64,000 nucleotides of DNA from Mimachlamys varia (lineage: Eukaryota > Mollusca > Bivalvia > Pectinida > Pectinidae), in NCBI GenBank assembly GCA_947623455.1, contig OX392532.1, positions 48,859,058 to 48,923,057 on the forward strand, written 5' to 3'. A program made the position numbers and the translations under genes. The notes beneath the pieces were generated by a model. It was given only the letters and a program-made list of their open reading frames with translations. It was not told the DNA's origin and searched no databases. How positions within the stretch are numbered: the stretch's first letter is position 1; each line of letters begins with the position of its first letter. Positions 12,662-26,240 of this stretch are shown in pieces.

Positions 12662-15497
12662 CATACTTCTTCATATTCACACAGACTTCTTCATAGTCAC
12701 ACAAACCTCGGTATTTGTTCACACAGACTTTTGTATCTTGTCACACATACCTCTGTTTCTCGTCACACGGACTTTTTCATTGTCACACATACTTCTAAAT
12801 CTTGTTACACTGACTTCTGTATTTGTCACATAGACCTAAGTATCTCGTCACACATACCTCTGTATCTTGTCATACAAACTTCTCTATCATGTCACACATA
12901 CCTCTGTGTCTCGTCACACATATTGTTGTATCTTGTCAACCAGACCTCGGTATTTGTTCACACAGACTTCTGTATCTCGTCACACAGACTCCTGTATCTT
13001 ATCAAACAAAGACTTCTGTTTCTCGTCACAAAGACTTCTGTATCTCGTCACACAGACTTCTGTATCTTTTCAAACAGACTTCTGTATCATGTTACACATA
13101 CTTCTGTATCTCGTCACACCGACTTCTGTATCTTTTCATATAGGTTTCTTCGTTTTCACACATACTTCTGTATGCTGTCGCACATACTTCTGTATTTGTC
13201 ACACTGACTTCTGTATCATATCACATGGACTTGTGCATCGTGTCACACATATTTCTGGGTTTTTTCATACACACCTTAGTATTTGTTCACACATATTTCT
13301 GTATATTTGTCACACATACTTCTGTATCTTGTCACATGGACTTGTGTATCGTGTCACACATATTTTTGTATCTCGTTACACAGCCTTCTGTAACTCGTCA
13401 CACAGCTTTCTGTATCTTGTCACACATATTTCTGTATCTTGTCACACGGACTTCTGTATCTTGTCACGCAGACTTCTTCATTGTCACACGGACTTCTGTA
13501 TCTTGTCACTCATATTTCTGTATCTTGTCACACAGACTTCTTCATATTCACACAGACTTCTTCATATTCACACAGACTTCTTCATAGTCACCACACAGAC
13601 TTCTTTATAGTCACATTAACCTCGGTATTTGTTCACACAGACTTTTGCATCTTGTCACACATTCTTCTGTGTCTCGTCACACGGACTTCTGTATCTTGTC
13701 ACGCAGACTTCTGTATCTCGTTGCACATACTTCTGTATGTTGTCACACATACTTCTGTATGTTGTCACACATACTTCTGTATGTTGTCACACATACTTCT
13801 GTTTCTTGTCACTCGGACTTTTGTATGTTGTCACACATATTTCTTCATTGTCAAACAGAATTCTGTATTTTGTCACTCACAGACTTCTGTATCGCGTGAC
13901 ACACAGACTTCTGTATCTCGTCACACTGACTTCTGTATCTTGTCACGCAGACTTCCTCATTGTCACAGTGACGTCTGTATCTCGTCACACATACTTATGT
14001 ATGTTGTCACACATACTTCTGTATGTTATCACACATACTTCTGTATGTTGTCACACAGACTTCTGTATGTTGTCACACATATTTCTTCATTGGCATACAG
14101 AATTCTGTATTTTGTCACTCACAGACTTCTGTATCACGTGTCACAGATACTTCTGTAATTCGTCACACAGACTTCTGTATTTGTTACACAGACTTCTGTA
14201 TCTCGTCAGACATATTTCGTCATTGTCATACAAAATTCTGTATCTTTTCACACAGACTTCTTCATTGTCACACAGACTTCTTCATTGTCACACATACTTC
14301 TATGTGTTGTCACACAGACTTCTGTATCTTGTCACACATATTTTTGTATTTGTCACACAGAATTATGTATCTTGTCACACACAGACTTCTGTATTTCGTC
14401 ACACATATTTCTGTATCTTGTCACACAGACATCGGTATTTGTTCACACAGACTTCTGTATCTTGTCACACATATTTCTGTATTTTGTCACACATACTTCT
14501 GTATCTCGTCACACGGACTTCTCTATCTTGTCACACAGACTTCTTCATAGTCACATAGACTTCTGTATCTTGTCACACAGACCTCGGTATCTTGTAACAC
14601 AGACTTCTCTATCTTGTCACACAGACTTCTGTATTTGTCACACAGGCTTCTGTATCTTGTCACACAGACCTCGGTATTTGTACACACAGACTTCTCTATC
14701 ATATCACACATACTTCTGTATCTTATCGCAAAAAAAGTTATGTTTATCGTTACACAGATTTTTGTATCTTGTCACACAGACTTCTGTATATTTGTCAAAC
14801 ATACTTCTGTATCTTGTCACACAAAGACTTCTGTTTCTCGTTACACAGACTTCTGTTTCCCGTCACACGGACTTCTGTATCTTGTCATAGATATTTCTGT
14901 ATCTTGTCACACATACTTCTTCATATTCACACAGACTTCTTCATAGTCACACAAACCTCGGTATTTGTTCACACAGACTTTTGTATCTTGTCACACATAC
15001 CTCTGTTTCTCGTCACACGGACTTTTTCATTGTCACACATACTTCTAAATCTTGTTACACTGACTTCTGTATTTGTCACATAGACCTAAGTATCTCGTCA
15101 CACATACCTCTGTATCTTGTCATACAAACTTCTCTATCATGTCACACATACCTCTGTGTCTCGTCACACATATTGTTGTATCTTGTCAACCAGACCTCGG
15201 TATTTGTTCACACAGACTTCTGTATCTCGTCACACAGACTCCTGTATCTTATCAAACAAAGACTTCTGTTTCTCGTCACAAAGACTTCTGTATCTCGTCA
15301 CACAGACTTCTGTATCTTTTCAAACAGACTTCTGTATCATGTTACACATACTTCTGTATCTCGTCACACCGACTTCTGTATCTTTTCATATAGGTTTCTT
15401 CGTTTTCACACATACTTCTGTATGCTGTCGCACAAACTTCTGTATTTGTCACACTGACTTCTGTATCATATCACATGGACTTGTGCATCGTGTCACA
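12645..15497 (+). repeat. Copy of 6.13-8.98 kb (offset 6,518 bp)
   Basis: From about 12,645 all landmarks match those 6,518 bp upstream, including the fusion junction of L3 and its doubled 20-bp unit. The A-run unit here (14730-14736) differs at one base from the 8.2-kb copy: GTTATG instead of GTTCTG. The right end is at about 15,498, where CACACATAC passes into TTCTGTATGTTG in place of TTCTGGGTTTT. Confidence 0.82.
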
Positions 15498-17205
15498 CAT
15501 ACTTCTGTATGTTGTCACACATACTTCTGTTTCTTGTCACTCGGACTTTTGTATGTTGTCACACATATTTCTTCATTGTCAAACAGAATTCTGTATTTTG
15601 TCACTCACAGACTTCTGTATCGCGTGACACACAGACTTCTGTATCTCGTCACACTGACTTCTGTATCTTGTCACGCAGACTTCCTCATTGTCACAGTGAC
15701 GTCTGTATCTCGTCACACATACTTATGTATGTTGTCACACATACTTCTGTATGTTATCACACATACTTCTGTATGTTGTCACACAGACTTCTGTATGTTG
15801 TCACACATATTTCTTCATTGGCATACAGAATTCTGTATTTTGTCACTCACAGACTTCTGTATCACGTGTCACAGATACTTCTGTAATTCGTCACACAGAC
15901 TTCTGTATTTGTTACACAGACTTCTGTATCTCGTCAGACATATTTCGTCATTGTCATACAAAATTCTGTATCTTTTCACACAGACTTCTTCATTGTCACA
16001 CATACTTCTATGTGTTGTCACACAGACTTCTGTATCTTGTCACACATATTTTTGTATTTGTCACACAGAATTATGTATCTTGTCACACACAGACTTCTGT
16101 ATTTCGTCACACATATTTCTGTATCTTGTCACACAGACATCGGTATTTGTTCACACAGACTTCTGTATCTTGTCACACATATTTCTGTATTTTGTCACAC
16201 ATACTTCTGTATCTCGTCACACGGACTTCTCTATCTTGTCACACAGACTTCTTCATAGTCACATAGACTTCTGTATCTTGTCACACAGACCTCGGTATCT
16301 TGTAACACAGACTTCTCTATCTTGTCACACAGACTTCTGTATTTGTCACACAGGCTTCTGTATCTTGTCACACAGACCTCGGTATTTGTACACACAGACT
16401 TCTCTATCATATCACACATACTTCTGTATCTTATCGCAAAAAAAGTTATGTTTATCGTTACACAGATTTTTGTATCTTGTCACACAGACTTCTGTATATT
16501 TGTCAAACATACTTCTGTATCTTGTCACACAAAGACTTCTGTTTCTCGTTACACAGACTTCTGTTTCCCGTCACACGGACTTCTGTATCTTGTCATAGAT
16601 ATTTCTGTATCTTGTCACACATACTTCTTCATATTCACACAGACTTCTTCATAGTCACACAAACCTCGGTATTTGTTCACACAGACTTTTGTATCTTGTC
16701 ACACATACCTCTGTTTCTCGTCACACGGACTTTTTCATTGTCACACATACTTCTAAATCTTGTTACACTGACTTCTGTATTTGTCACATAGACCTAAGTA
16801 TCTCGTCACACATACCTCTGTATCTTGTCATACAAACTTCTCTATCATGTCACACATACCTCTGTGTCTCGTCACACATATTGTTGTATCTTGTCAACCA
16901 GACCTCGGTATTTGTTCACACAGACTTCTGTATCTCGTCACACAGACTCCTGTATCTTATCAAACAAAGACTTCTGTTTCTCGTCACAAAGACTTCTGTA
17001 TCTCGTCACACAGACTTCTGTATCTTTTCAAACAGACTTCTGTATCATGTTACACATACTTCTGTATCTCGTCACACCGACTTCTGTATCTTTTCATATA
17101 GGTTTCTTCGTTTTCACACATACTTCTGTATGCTGTCGCACAAACTTCTGTATTTGTCACACTGACTTCTGTATCATATCACATGGACTTGTGCATCGTG
17201 TCACA
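15498..17205 (+). repeat. 1,708-bp higher-order unit a
   Basis: This unit begins at the junction that joins the TTGTGCATCG unit to the CTTCTGTATGTTG unit. Relative to the 2,250-bp unit it lacks about 540 bp (the GGGTTTTTT part and the short-unit landmark box). Its landmarks repeat exactly 1,708 bp later. It carries the GTTATG variant beside the A-run (16438-16444). Confidence 0.88.
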
Positions 17206-18913
17206 CATACTTCTGTATGTTGTCACACATACTTCTGTTTCTTGTCACTCGGACTTTTGTATGTTGTCACACATATTTCTTCATTGTCAAACAGAATTCT
17301 GTATTTTGTCACTCACAGACTTCTGTATCGCGTGACACACAGACTTCTGTATCTCGTCACACTGACTTCTGTATCTTGTCACGCAGACTTCCTCATTGTC
17401 ACAGTGACGTCTGTATCTCGTCACACATACTTATGTATGTTGTCACACATACTTCTGTATGTTATCACACATACTTCTGTATGTTGTCACACAGACTTCT
17501 GTATGTTGTCACACATATTTCTTCATTGGCATACAGAATTCTGTATTTTGTCACTCACAGACTTCTGTATCACGTGTCACAGATACTTCTGTAATTCGTC
17601 ACACAGACTTCTGTATTTGTTACACAGACTTCTGTATCTCGTCAGACATATTTCGTCATTGTCATACAAAATTCTGTATCTTTTCACACAGACTTCTTCA
17701 TTGTCACACATACTTCTATGTGTTGTCACACAGACTTCTGTATCTTGTCACACATATTTTTGTATTTGTCACACAGAATTATGTATCTTGTCACACACAG
17801 ACTTCTGTATTTCGTCACACATATTTCTGTATCTTGTCACACAGACATCGGTATTTGTTCACACAGACTTCTGTATCTTGTCACACATATTTCTGTATTT
17901 TGTCACACATACTTCTGTATCTCGTCACACGGACTTCTCTATCTTGTCACACAGACTTCTTCATAGTCACATAGACTTCTGTATCTTGTCACACAGACCT
18001 CGGTATCTTGTAACACAGACTTCTCTATCTTGTCACACAGACTTCTGTATTTGTCACACAGGCTTCTGTATCTTGTCACACAGACCTCGGTATTTGTACA
18101 CACAGACTTCTCTATCATATCACACATACTTCTGTATCTTATCGCAAAAAAAGTTATGTTTATCGTTACACAGATTTTTGTATCTTGTCACACAGACTTC
18201 TGTATATTTGTCAAACATACTTCTGTATCTTGTCACACAAAGACTTCTGTTTCTCGTTACACAGACTTCTGTTTCCCGTCACACGGACTTCTGTATCTTG
18301 TCATAGATATTTCTGTATCTTGTCACACATACTTCTTCATATTCACACAGACTTCTTCATAGTCACACAAACCTCGGTATTTGTTCACACAGACTTTTGT
18401 ATCTTGTCACACATACCTCTGTTTCTCGTCACACGGACTTTTTCATTGTCACACATACTTCTAAATCTTGTTACACTGACTTCTGTATTTGTCACATAGA
18501 CCTAAGTATCTCGTCACACATACCTCTGTATCTTGTCATACAAACTTCTCTATCATGTCACACATACCTCTGTGTCTCGTCACACATATTGTTGTATCTT
18601 GTCAACCAGACCTCGGTATTTGTTCACACAGACTTCTGTATCTCGTCACACAGACTCCTGTATCTTATCAAACAAAGACTTCTGTTTCTCGTCACAAAGA
18701 CTTCTGTATCTCGTCACACAGACTTCTGTATCTTTTCAAACAGACTTCTGTATCATGTTACACATACTTCTGTATCTCGTCACACCGACTTCTGTATCTT
18801 TTCATATAGGTTTCTTCGTTTTCACACATACTTCTGTATGCTGTCGCACATACTTCTGTATTTGTCACACTGACTTCTGTATCATATCACATGGACTTGT
18901 GCATCGTGTCACA
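17206..18913 (+). repeat. 1,708-bp higher-order unit b
   Basis: Exact-length tandem copy of the preceding unit, with the same junction at its left edge and the GTTATG variant next to the A-run at 18146-18152. After 18,913 the sequence returns to the longer 2,250-type path (TTTCTGGGTTTT), so the homogeneous 1,708-bp series is interrupted here. Confidence 0.88.
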
Positions 18914-20639
18914 CATATTTCTGGGTTTTTTCATACACACCTTAGTATTTGTTCACACATATTTCTGTATATTTGTCACACATACTTCTGTATCTTGTCA
19001 CATGGACTTGTGTATCGTGTCACACATATTTTTGTATCTCGTTACACAGCCTTCTGTAACTCGTCACACAGCTTTCTGTATCTTGTCACACATATTTCTG
19101 TATCTTGTCACACGGACTTCTGTATCTTGTCACGCAGACTTCTTCATTGTCACACGGACTTCTGTATCTTGTCACTCATATTTCTGTATCTTGTCACACA
19201 GACTTCTTCATATTCACACAGACTTCTTCATATTCACACAGACTTCTTCATAGTCACCACACAGACTTCTTTATAGTCACATTAACCTCGGTTTTTGTTC
19301 ACACAGACTTTTGCATCTTGTCACACATTCTTCTGTGTCTCGTCACACGGACTTCTGTATCTTGTCACGCAGACTTCAATATCTCGTCGCACAGACTTCT
19401 GTATGTTGTCACACATACTTCTGTATGTTGTCACACATACTTCTGTTTCTTGTCACTCGGACTTTTGTATGTTGTCACACATATTTCTTCATTGTCAAAC
19501 AGAATTCTGTATTTTGTCACTCACAAACTTCTGTATCGTGTGACACACAGACTTCTGTATCTCGTCACACTGACTTCTGTATCTTGTCACGCAGACTTTC
19601 TCATTGTCACACTGACTTATGTATGTTGTCACACATACTTCTGTATGTTGTCACACATACTTCTGTATGTTGTCACACATACTTCTGTTTCTGGTCACTC
19701 GGACTTTTGTATGTTGTCACACATATTTCTTCAATTTCAAACAGAATTCTGTATCATGTCACATGGATTTGTGTATCGTGTCACACATATTTCTGGGTTT
19801 TTTCATACACACCTTAGTATTTGTTCACACAGATTTCTGTATATTTGTCACACATACTTCTGTATCTTGTCACATGGACTTGTGTATCGTCTCATACATA
19901 TTTTTGTATCTTGTCACACAGACTTCTGTATATTTGTCAAACATACTTCTGTATCTTGTCACACAAAGACTTCTGTTTCTCGTTACACAGACTTCTGTTT
20001 CCCGTCACACGGACTTCTGTATCTTGTCATAGATATTTCTGTATCTTGTCACACATACTTCTTCATATTCACACAGACTTCTTCATAGTCACACAAACCT
20101 CGGTATTTGTTCACACAGACTTTTGTATCTTGTCACACATACCTCTGTTTCTCGTCACACGGACTTTTTCATTGTCACACATACTTCTAAATCTTGTTAC
20201 ACTGACTTCTGTATTTGTCACATAGACCTAAGTATCTCGTCACACATACCTCTGTATCTTGTCATACAAACTTCTCTATCATGTCACACATACCTCTGTG
20301 TCTCGTCACACATATTGTTGTATCTTGTCAACCAGACCTCGGTATTTGTTCACACAGACTTCTGTATCTCGTCACACAGACTCCTGTATCTTATCAAACA
20401 AAGACTTCTGTTTCTCGTCACAAAGACTTCTGTATCTCGTCACACAGACTTCTGTATCTTTTCAAACAGACTTCTGTATCATGTTACACATACTTCTGTA
20501 TCTCGTCACACCGACTTCTGTATCTTTTCATATAGGTTTCTTCGTTTTCACACATACTTCTGTATGCTGTCGCACAAACTTCTGTATTTGTCACACTGAC
20601 TTCTGTATCATATCACATGGACTTGTGCATCGTGTCACA
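18914..20639 (+). repeat. Mosaic 1,726-bp unit lacking the A-run
   Basis: The first part, to about 19,900, matches 8.98-9.96 kb (offset 9,934) and 22.35-23.33 kb (offset 3,434), including a GGTTTTTGTTC variant shared with the 22.7-kb copy but not with 9.36 kb. At 19900-19914 it switches into sequence matching about 18,172-18,186 and continues as an ordinary left-domain unit. The A-run unit is missing as a result: the spacing of A-runs jumps from 1,708 to 3,434 bp. Confidence 0.85.
19900..19914 (+). other. Recombination junction, 15 bp shared
   Basis: ATTTTTGTATCTTGT is common to the left parent (a CATACATATTTTTG unit as at 9.96 and 23.33 kb, followed there by TACACAGCC) and the right parent (an ACAGATTTTTG unit as at 18.17 kb, followed by CACACAGAC). 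The join keeps the 22-bp phase. Confidence 0.8.
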
Positions 20640-22347
20640 CATACTTCTGTATGTTGTCACACATACTTCTGTTTCTTGTCACTCGGACTTTTGTATGTTG
20701 TCACACATATTTCTTCATTGTCAAACAGAATTCTGTATTTTGTCACTCACAGACTTCTGTATCGCGTGACACACAGACTTCTGTATCTCGTCACACTGAC
20801 TTCTGTATCTTGTCACGCAGACTTCCTCATTGTCACAGTGACGTCTGTATCTCGTCACACATACTTATGTATGTTGTCACACATACTTCTGTATGTTATC
20901 ACACATACTTCTGTATGTTGTCACACAGACTTCTGTATGTTGTCACACATATTTCTTCATTGGCATACAGAATTCTGTATTTTGTCACTCACAGACTTCT
21001 GTATCACGTGTCACAGATACTTCTGTAATTCGTCACACAGACTTCTGTATTTGTTACACAGACTTCTGTATCTCGTCAGACATATTTCGTCATTGTCATA
21101 CAAAATTCTGTATCTTTTCACACAGACTTCTTCATTGTCACACATACTTCTATGTGTTGTCACACAGACTTCTGTATCTTGTCACACATATTTTTGTATT
21201 TGTCACACAGAATTATGTATCTTGTCACACACAGACTTCTGTATTTCGTCACACATATTTCTGTATCTTGTCACACAGACATCGGTATTTGTTCACACAG
21301 ACTTCTGTATCTTGTCACACATATTTCTGTATTTTGTCACACATACTTCTGTATCTCGTCACACGGACTTCTCTATCTTGTCACACAGACTTCTTCATAG
21401 TCACATAGACTTCTGTATCTTGTCACACAGACCTCGGTATCTTGTAACACAGACTTCTCTATCTTGTCACACAGACTTCTGTATTTGTCACACAGGCTTC
21501 TGTATCTTGTCACACAGACCTCGGTATTTGTACACACAGACTTCTCTATCATATCACACATACTTCTGTATCTTATCGCAAAAAAAGTTATGTTTATCGT
21601 TACACAGATTTTTGTATCTTGTCACACAGACTTCTGTATATTTGTCAAACATACTTCTGTATCTTGTCACACAAAGACTTCTGTTTCTCGTTACACAGAC
21701 TTCTGTTTCCCGTCACACGGACTTCTGTATCTTGTCATAGATATTTCTGTATCTTGTCACACATACTTCTTCATATTCACACAGACTTCTTCATAGTCAC
21801 ACAAACCTCGGTATTTGTTCACACAGACTTTTGTATCTTGTCACACATACCTCTGTTTCTCGTCACACGGACTTTTTCATTGTCACACATACTTCTAAAT
21901 CTTGTTACACTGACTTCTGTATTTGTCACATAGACCTAAGTATCTCGTCACACATACCTCTGTATCTTGTCATACAAACTTCTCTATCATGTCACACATA
22001 CCTCTGTGTCTCGTCACACATATTGTTGTATCTTGTCAACCAGACCTCGGTATTTGTTCACACAGACTTCTGTATCTCGTCACACAGACTCCTGTATCTT
22101 ATCAAACAAAGACTTCTGTTTCTCGTCACAAAGACTTCTGTATCTCGTCACACAGACTTCTGTATCTTTTCAAACAGACTTCTGTATCATGTTACACATA
22201 CTTCTGTATCTCGTCACACCGACTTCTGTATCTTTTCATATAGGTTTCTTCGTTTTCACACATACTTCTGTATGCTGTCGCACATACTTCTGTATTTGTC
22301 ACACTGACTTCTGTATCATATCACATGGACTTGTGCATCGTGTCACA
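20640..22347 (+). repeat. 1,708-bp higher-order unit c
   Basis: Matches units a and b, again starting at the TTGTGCATCG/CTTCTGTATGTTG junction. It lies 3,434 bp after unit b, so 17,206-20,639 and the sequence from 20,640 to about 23,340 form a larger tandem duplication of 3,434 bp. The GTTATG variant is beside the A-run at 21580-21586. Confidence 0.87.
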
Positions 22348-25300
22348 CATATTTCTGGGTTTTTTCATACACACCTTAGTATTTGTTCACACATATTTCT
22401 GTATATTTGTCACACATACTTCTGTATCTTGTCACATGGACTTGTGTATCGTGTCACACATATTTTTGTATCTCGTTACACAGCCTTCTGTAACTCGTCA
22501 CACAGCTTTCTGTATCTTGTCACACATATTTCTGTATCTTGTCACACGGACTTCTGTATCTTGTCACGCAGACTTCTTCATTGTCACACGGACTTCTGTA
22601 TCTTGTCACTCATATTTCTGTATCTTGTCACACAGACTTCTTCATATTCACACAGACTTCTTCATATTCACACAGACTTCTTCATAGTCACCACACAGAC
22701 TTCTTTATAGTCACATTAACCTCGGTTTTTGTTCACACAGACTTTTGCATCTTGTCACACATTCTTCTGTGTCTCGTCACACGGACTTCTGTATCTTGTC
22801 ACGCAGACTTCAATATCTCGTCGCACAGACTTCTGTATGTTGTCACACATACTTCTGTATGTTGTCACACATACTTCTGTTTCTTGTCACTCGGACTTTT
22901 GTATGTTGTCACACATATTTCTTCATTGTCAAACAGAATTCTGTATTTTGTCACTCACAGACTTCTGTATCGTGTGACACACAGACTTCTGTATCTCGTC
23001 ACACTGACTTCTGTATCTTGTCACGCAGACTTTCTCATTGTCACACTGACTTATGTATGTTGTCACACATACTTCTGTATGTTGTCACACATACTTCTGT
23101 ATGTTGTCACACATACTTCTGTTTCTGGTCACTCGGACTTTTGTATGTTGTCACACATATTTCTTCAATTTCAAACAGAATTCTGTATCATGTCACATGG
23201 ATTTGTGTATCGTGTCACACATATTTCTGGGTTTTTTCATACACACCTTAGTATTTGTTCACACAGATTTCTGTATATTTGTCACACATACTTCTGTATC
23301 TTGTCACATGGACTTGTGTATCGTCTCATACATATTTTTGTATCTTGTTACACAGCCTTTTGTAACTCGTCACACAACTTTCTGTATCTTGTAACACAAA
23401 GACTTCTGTTTCTCGTTAAACAGACTTCTGTTTCCCGTCACACAGACTTCTGTATCTTGTCATACAAAGACTTCTGTATCTTGTCACGCTGACTTCCTGA
23501 TTGTCACACATATTATCTGTATCTTGTCACACATATTTCTGTATCTTGTCACACATACTTCTTCATATTCACACAGACTTCTTCATAGTCACCACACAGA
23601 CTTCTTTATAGTCACACAAACCTCGGTATTTGTTCACACAGACTTTTGCATCTTGTCACACATTTTTCTGTGTCTCGTCACACGGACCTCTGTATCTTGT
23701 CACGCAGAATTCTAAATTTTGTCGCACAGACTTCTGTATGCTGTCACAAACATGCTGTATCTCGTTACACAGCCTTCTGTATCTCGTCAAACAGCTTTCT
23801 GTATCTTGTCACACAGCTTTCTGTATCTTGTCACACAACGACTTCTGTTTCTCGTTACCCAGACTTCTGTTTCCCGTCACATAAACTTCTGTATCTTGTC
23901 ACACGGACTTCTGTATCTTTTAAAACAGACTTCTGTATCATGTTACACATACCTCTGTATCTCGTCACACCGACTTCTGTATCTTTTCACATAGGTTTCT
24001 TTGTTTTCACACATACTTCTGTATTTGTCATACATACTTCTGTATCATATCACATAGACTTGTGTATCGTGTCACACATATTTCTGGGTTTTTTCATACA
24101 GACCTTAGTATTTGTTCACAGAGACTTCCGTATATTTGTCACACATACTTCTGTATCTTGTCACATGGACTTGTGTATCGTGTTACACCGACTTCTGTAT
24201 CTTTTCACATAGATTTCTTCGTTTTCACACATACTTCTGTATGTTGTCACACATATTTCTGTATTTGTCACATAGACTTCTGTATCATGTCACATGGACT
24301 TGTGTATCGTGTTACACATATTTCTTTTTTTTTCACACAGACCTTAGTATTTGTTCACAGAGACTTCCGTATATTTGTCACACATACTTCTGTATCTTGT
24401 CACATGGACTTGTGTATCGTGTCACACATATTTTTGTATCTCGTTACACAGCCTTCTGTATCTCGTCACACAGCTTTCTGTATCTTGTCACACAGCTTTC
24501 TGTATCTTGTCACACAAAGACTTCTGTTTCTCGTTATCCAGACTTCTGTTTCCCGTCACATAAACTTCTGTATCTTGTCACACCGACTTCTGTATCTTTT
24601 CACATAGGTTTCTTCGTTTTCACACATACTTCTGTATTTGTCACACAGACTTCTGTATCATATCACATGGACTTGTGTATCGTGTCACACATATTTCTGG
24701 GTTTTTTCATACAGAACTTAGTATTTATTCACACATATTTCTGTATATTTGTCACACATACTTCTGTATCTTGTCACATGGACTTGTGTATCGTCTCACA
24801 CATATTTTTGTATCTCGTTACCCCGCCTTAGGTAACTCGTCACACAGTTTTCTGTATCTTGTCACACAAAGACTTCTGTTTCCGTCACACAGACTTCTTT
24901 ATCTTGTTACTCGGACTTTTGTATGTTGTCACAAATATTTCTCCATTGGCATACATAATTCTGTATTTTGTCACTCACAGACTTCTGTATCGCGTGTCAC
25001 ACAGACTTCTGTAATTCGTCACACAGAATTCTGTATCTTTTCACACAGACTTCTTCATTGTCACACATACTTGTGTGTGTTGTCACACAGACTTCTCTAT
25101 TTTTCACACAGACTTCTCTATCTTGTCACACAGACTTCTGTATCCTGTCACACATACTTTTATATTTGTCACACAGAATTATGTATCTTGTCACACACAG
25201 ACTTCTGTATCTTGTAACACAGACTTATGTATTTTGTAACACAAATTTCTGTATCTTGTCACACAGACATCGGTATTTGTTCACACAGACTTCTGTATCT

Positions 25301-26029
25301 TGTCACACATATTTCTGTATCTTGTCAGACCTACTTCTGTATCTCGTCACACGGACCTCTGTATCTTGTCACACAGACTTCTGTATTTGTCACACAGGCT
25401 TCTGTATCTTGTCACACAGACCTCGGTATTTGTACATACAGACTTCTCTATCATATCACACATACTTTTGTATTTCGTCACACAGATTTCTGTATCTTGT
25501 AACACAGACTTATGTATTTTGTAACACATATTTCTGTATCTTGTCATACAGACATCGGTATTTGTTCACACAGACTTCTGTATCTTGTCACACATATTTC
25601 TGTATCTTGTCACACATACTTCTGTATCTCGTCACACGGACTTCTCTATCTTGTCACACAGACTTCTTCATAGTCACATAGACTTCTGTATCTTGTCACA
25701 CAGACCTCGGTATCTTGTAACACTGACTTCTCTATCTTGTCACACAGACTTCTGTATTTGTCACACAGGCTTCTGTATCTTGTCACACAGACCTCGGTAT
25801 TTGTACACCCAGACTTATCTATCATATCACACATACTTTTGTATTTTATCACAAAAAAGTTCTGTTTATCGTTACACAGATTTTTGTATCTTGTCACACA
25901 GACTTCTGTATATTTTTCGAACATACTTCTGTTTCTTGTCACACGGACTTCTGTATCTTCACACGCAGACTTCCTGATTGTAACACAGACTTCTGTATCC
26001 TGTCACAGATATTTCTGTATCTTGTCACA
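21868..26029 (+). repeat. Long duplicated block, copy 2 (partner at 8.5-12.66 kb)
   Basis: Equivalent to the 8.5-12.66 kb block at +13,368 bp without length changes. Single-base differences that I could see include T for C in TATTTCTGGG near 22,350, GGTTTTTG for GGTATTTG near 22,725, GTGTGAC for GTGTTAC near 22,971, ATCGTG for ATCCTG near 24,688, TACCCCGCC for TACACAGCC near 24,822, CAAATATT for CACATATT near 24,932, GACCTCGG for GACATCGG near 25,422, and TATCACAA for TATCGCAA near 25,850. The block is therefore a real second copy and not an exact assembly echo. Confidence 0.85.
24675..25218 (+). repeat. Anchor module, copy 2
   Basis: Same order of variants as the module at 11.3 kb, 13,368 bp away, including the CTTAGGTAAC unit private to these two copies. 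Here the preceding unit reads TACCCCGCC, the only such run of C I noticed in the array. Confidence 0.78.
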
Positions 26030-26240
26030 CAGACTTCTTCATAGTCACCACAAAGACTTCTTTATAGTCACACAAACCTCGGTATTTGTTCACACAGTCT
26101 TTTGCATCTTGTCACACATTCTTCTGTGTCTCGTCACACAGACTTCTGTATCTTGTCACACATATTTCTGTATCTTGTCACACAGACTTCTGTATGTTGT
26201 AACACATACTTCTTTATGTTGTCACAAACATGCTGTATCT
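26030..26240 (+). repeat. Boundary segment between left and right domains
   Basis: A shortened landmark box (CTTCATAGTCACCACAAAG, CTTTATAGTC, CTTTTGCATC) followed by CACAAACATGCTGTATC. The CACAAACATGC unit also occurs at 10.38 and 23.74 kb and repeatedly in the right domain (33.70, 36.58, 38.40, 45.08, 46.62, 48.16, 48.56 and 48.99 kb). To the left the GACCTAAG landmark form is used, to the right GACTTAAG. Confidence 0.65.

Noticed and set aside
8500..26029. 13,368-bp repeat as an assembly duplication artefact
   Set aside because: Not fully excluded, but the two copies differ at several scattered single bases and have different right flanks, which a simple assembly echo would not produce.
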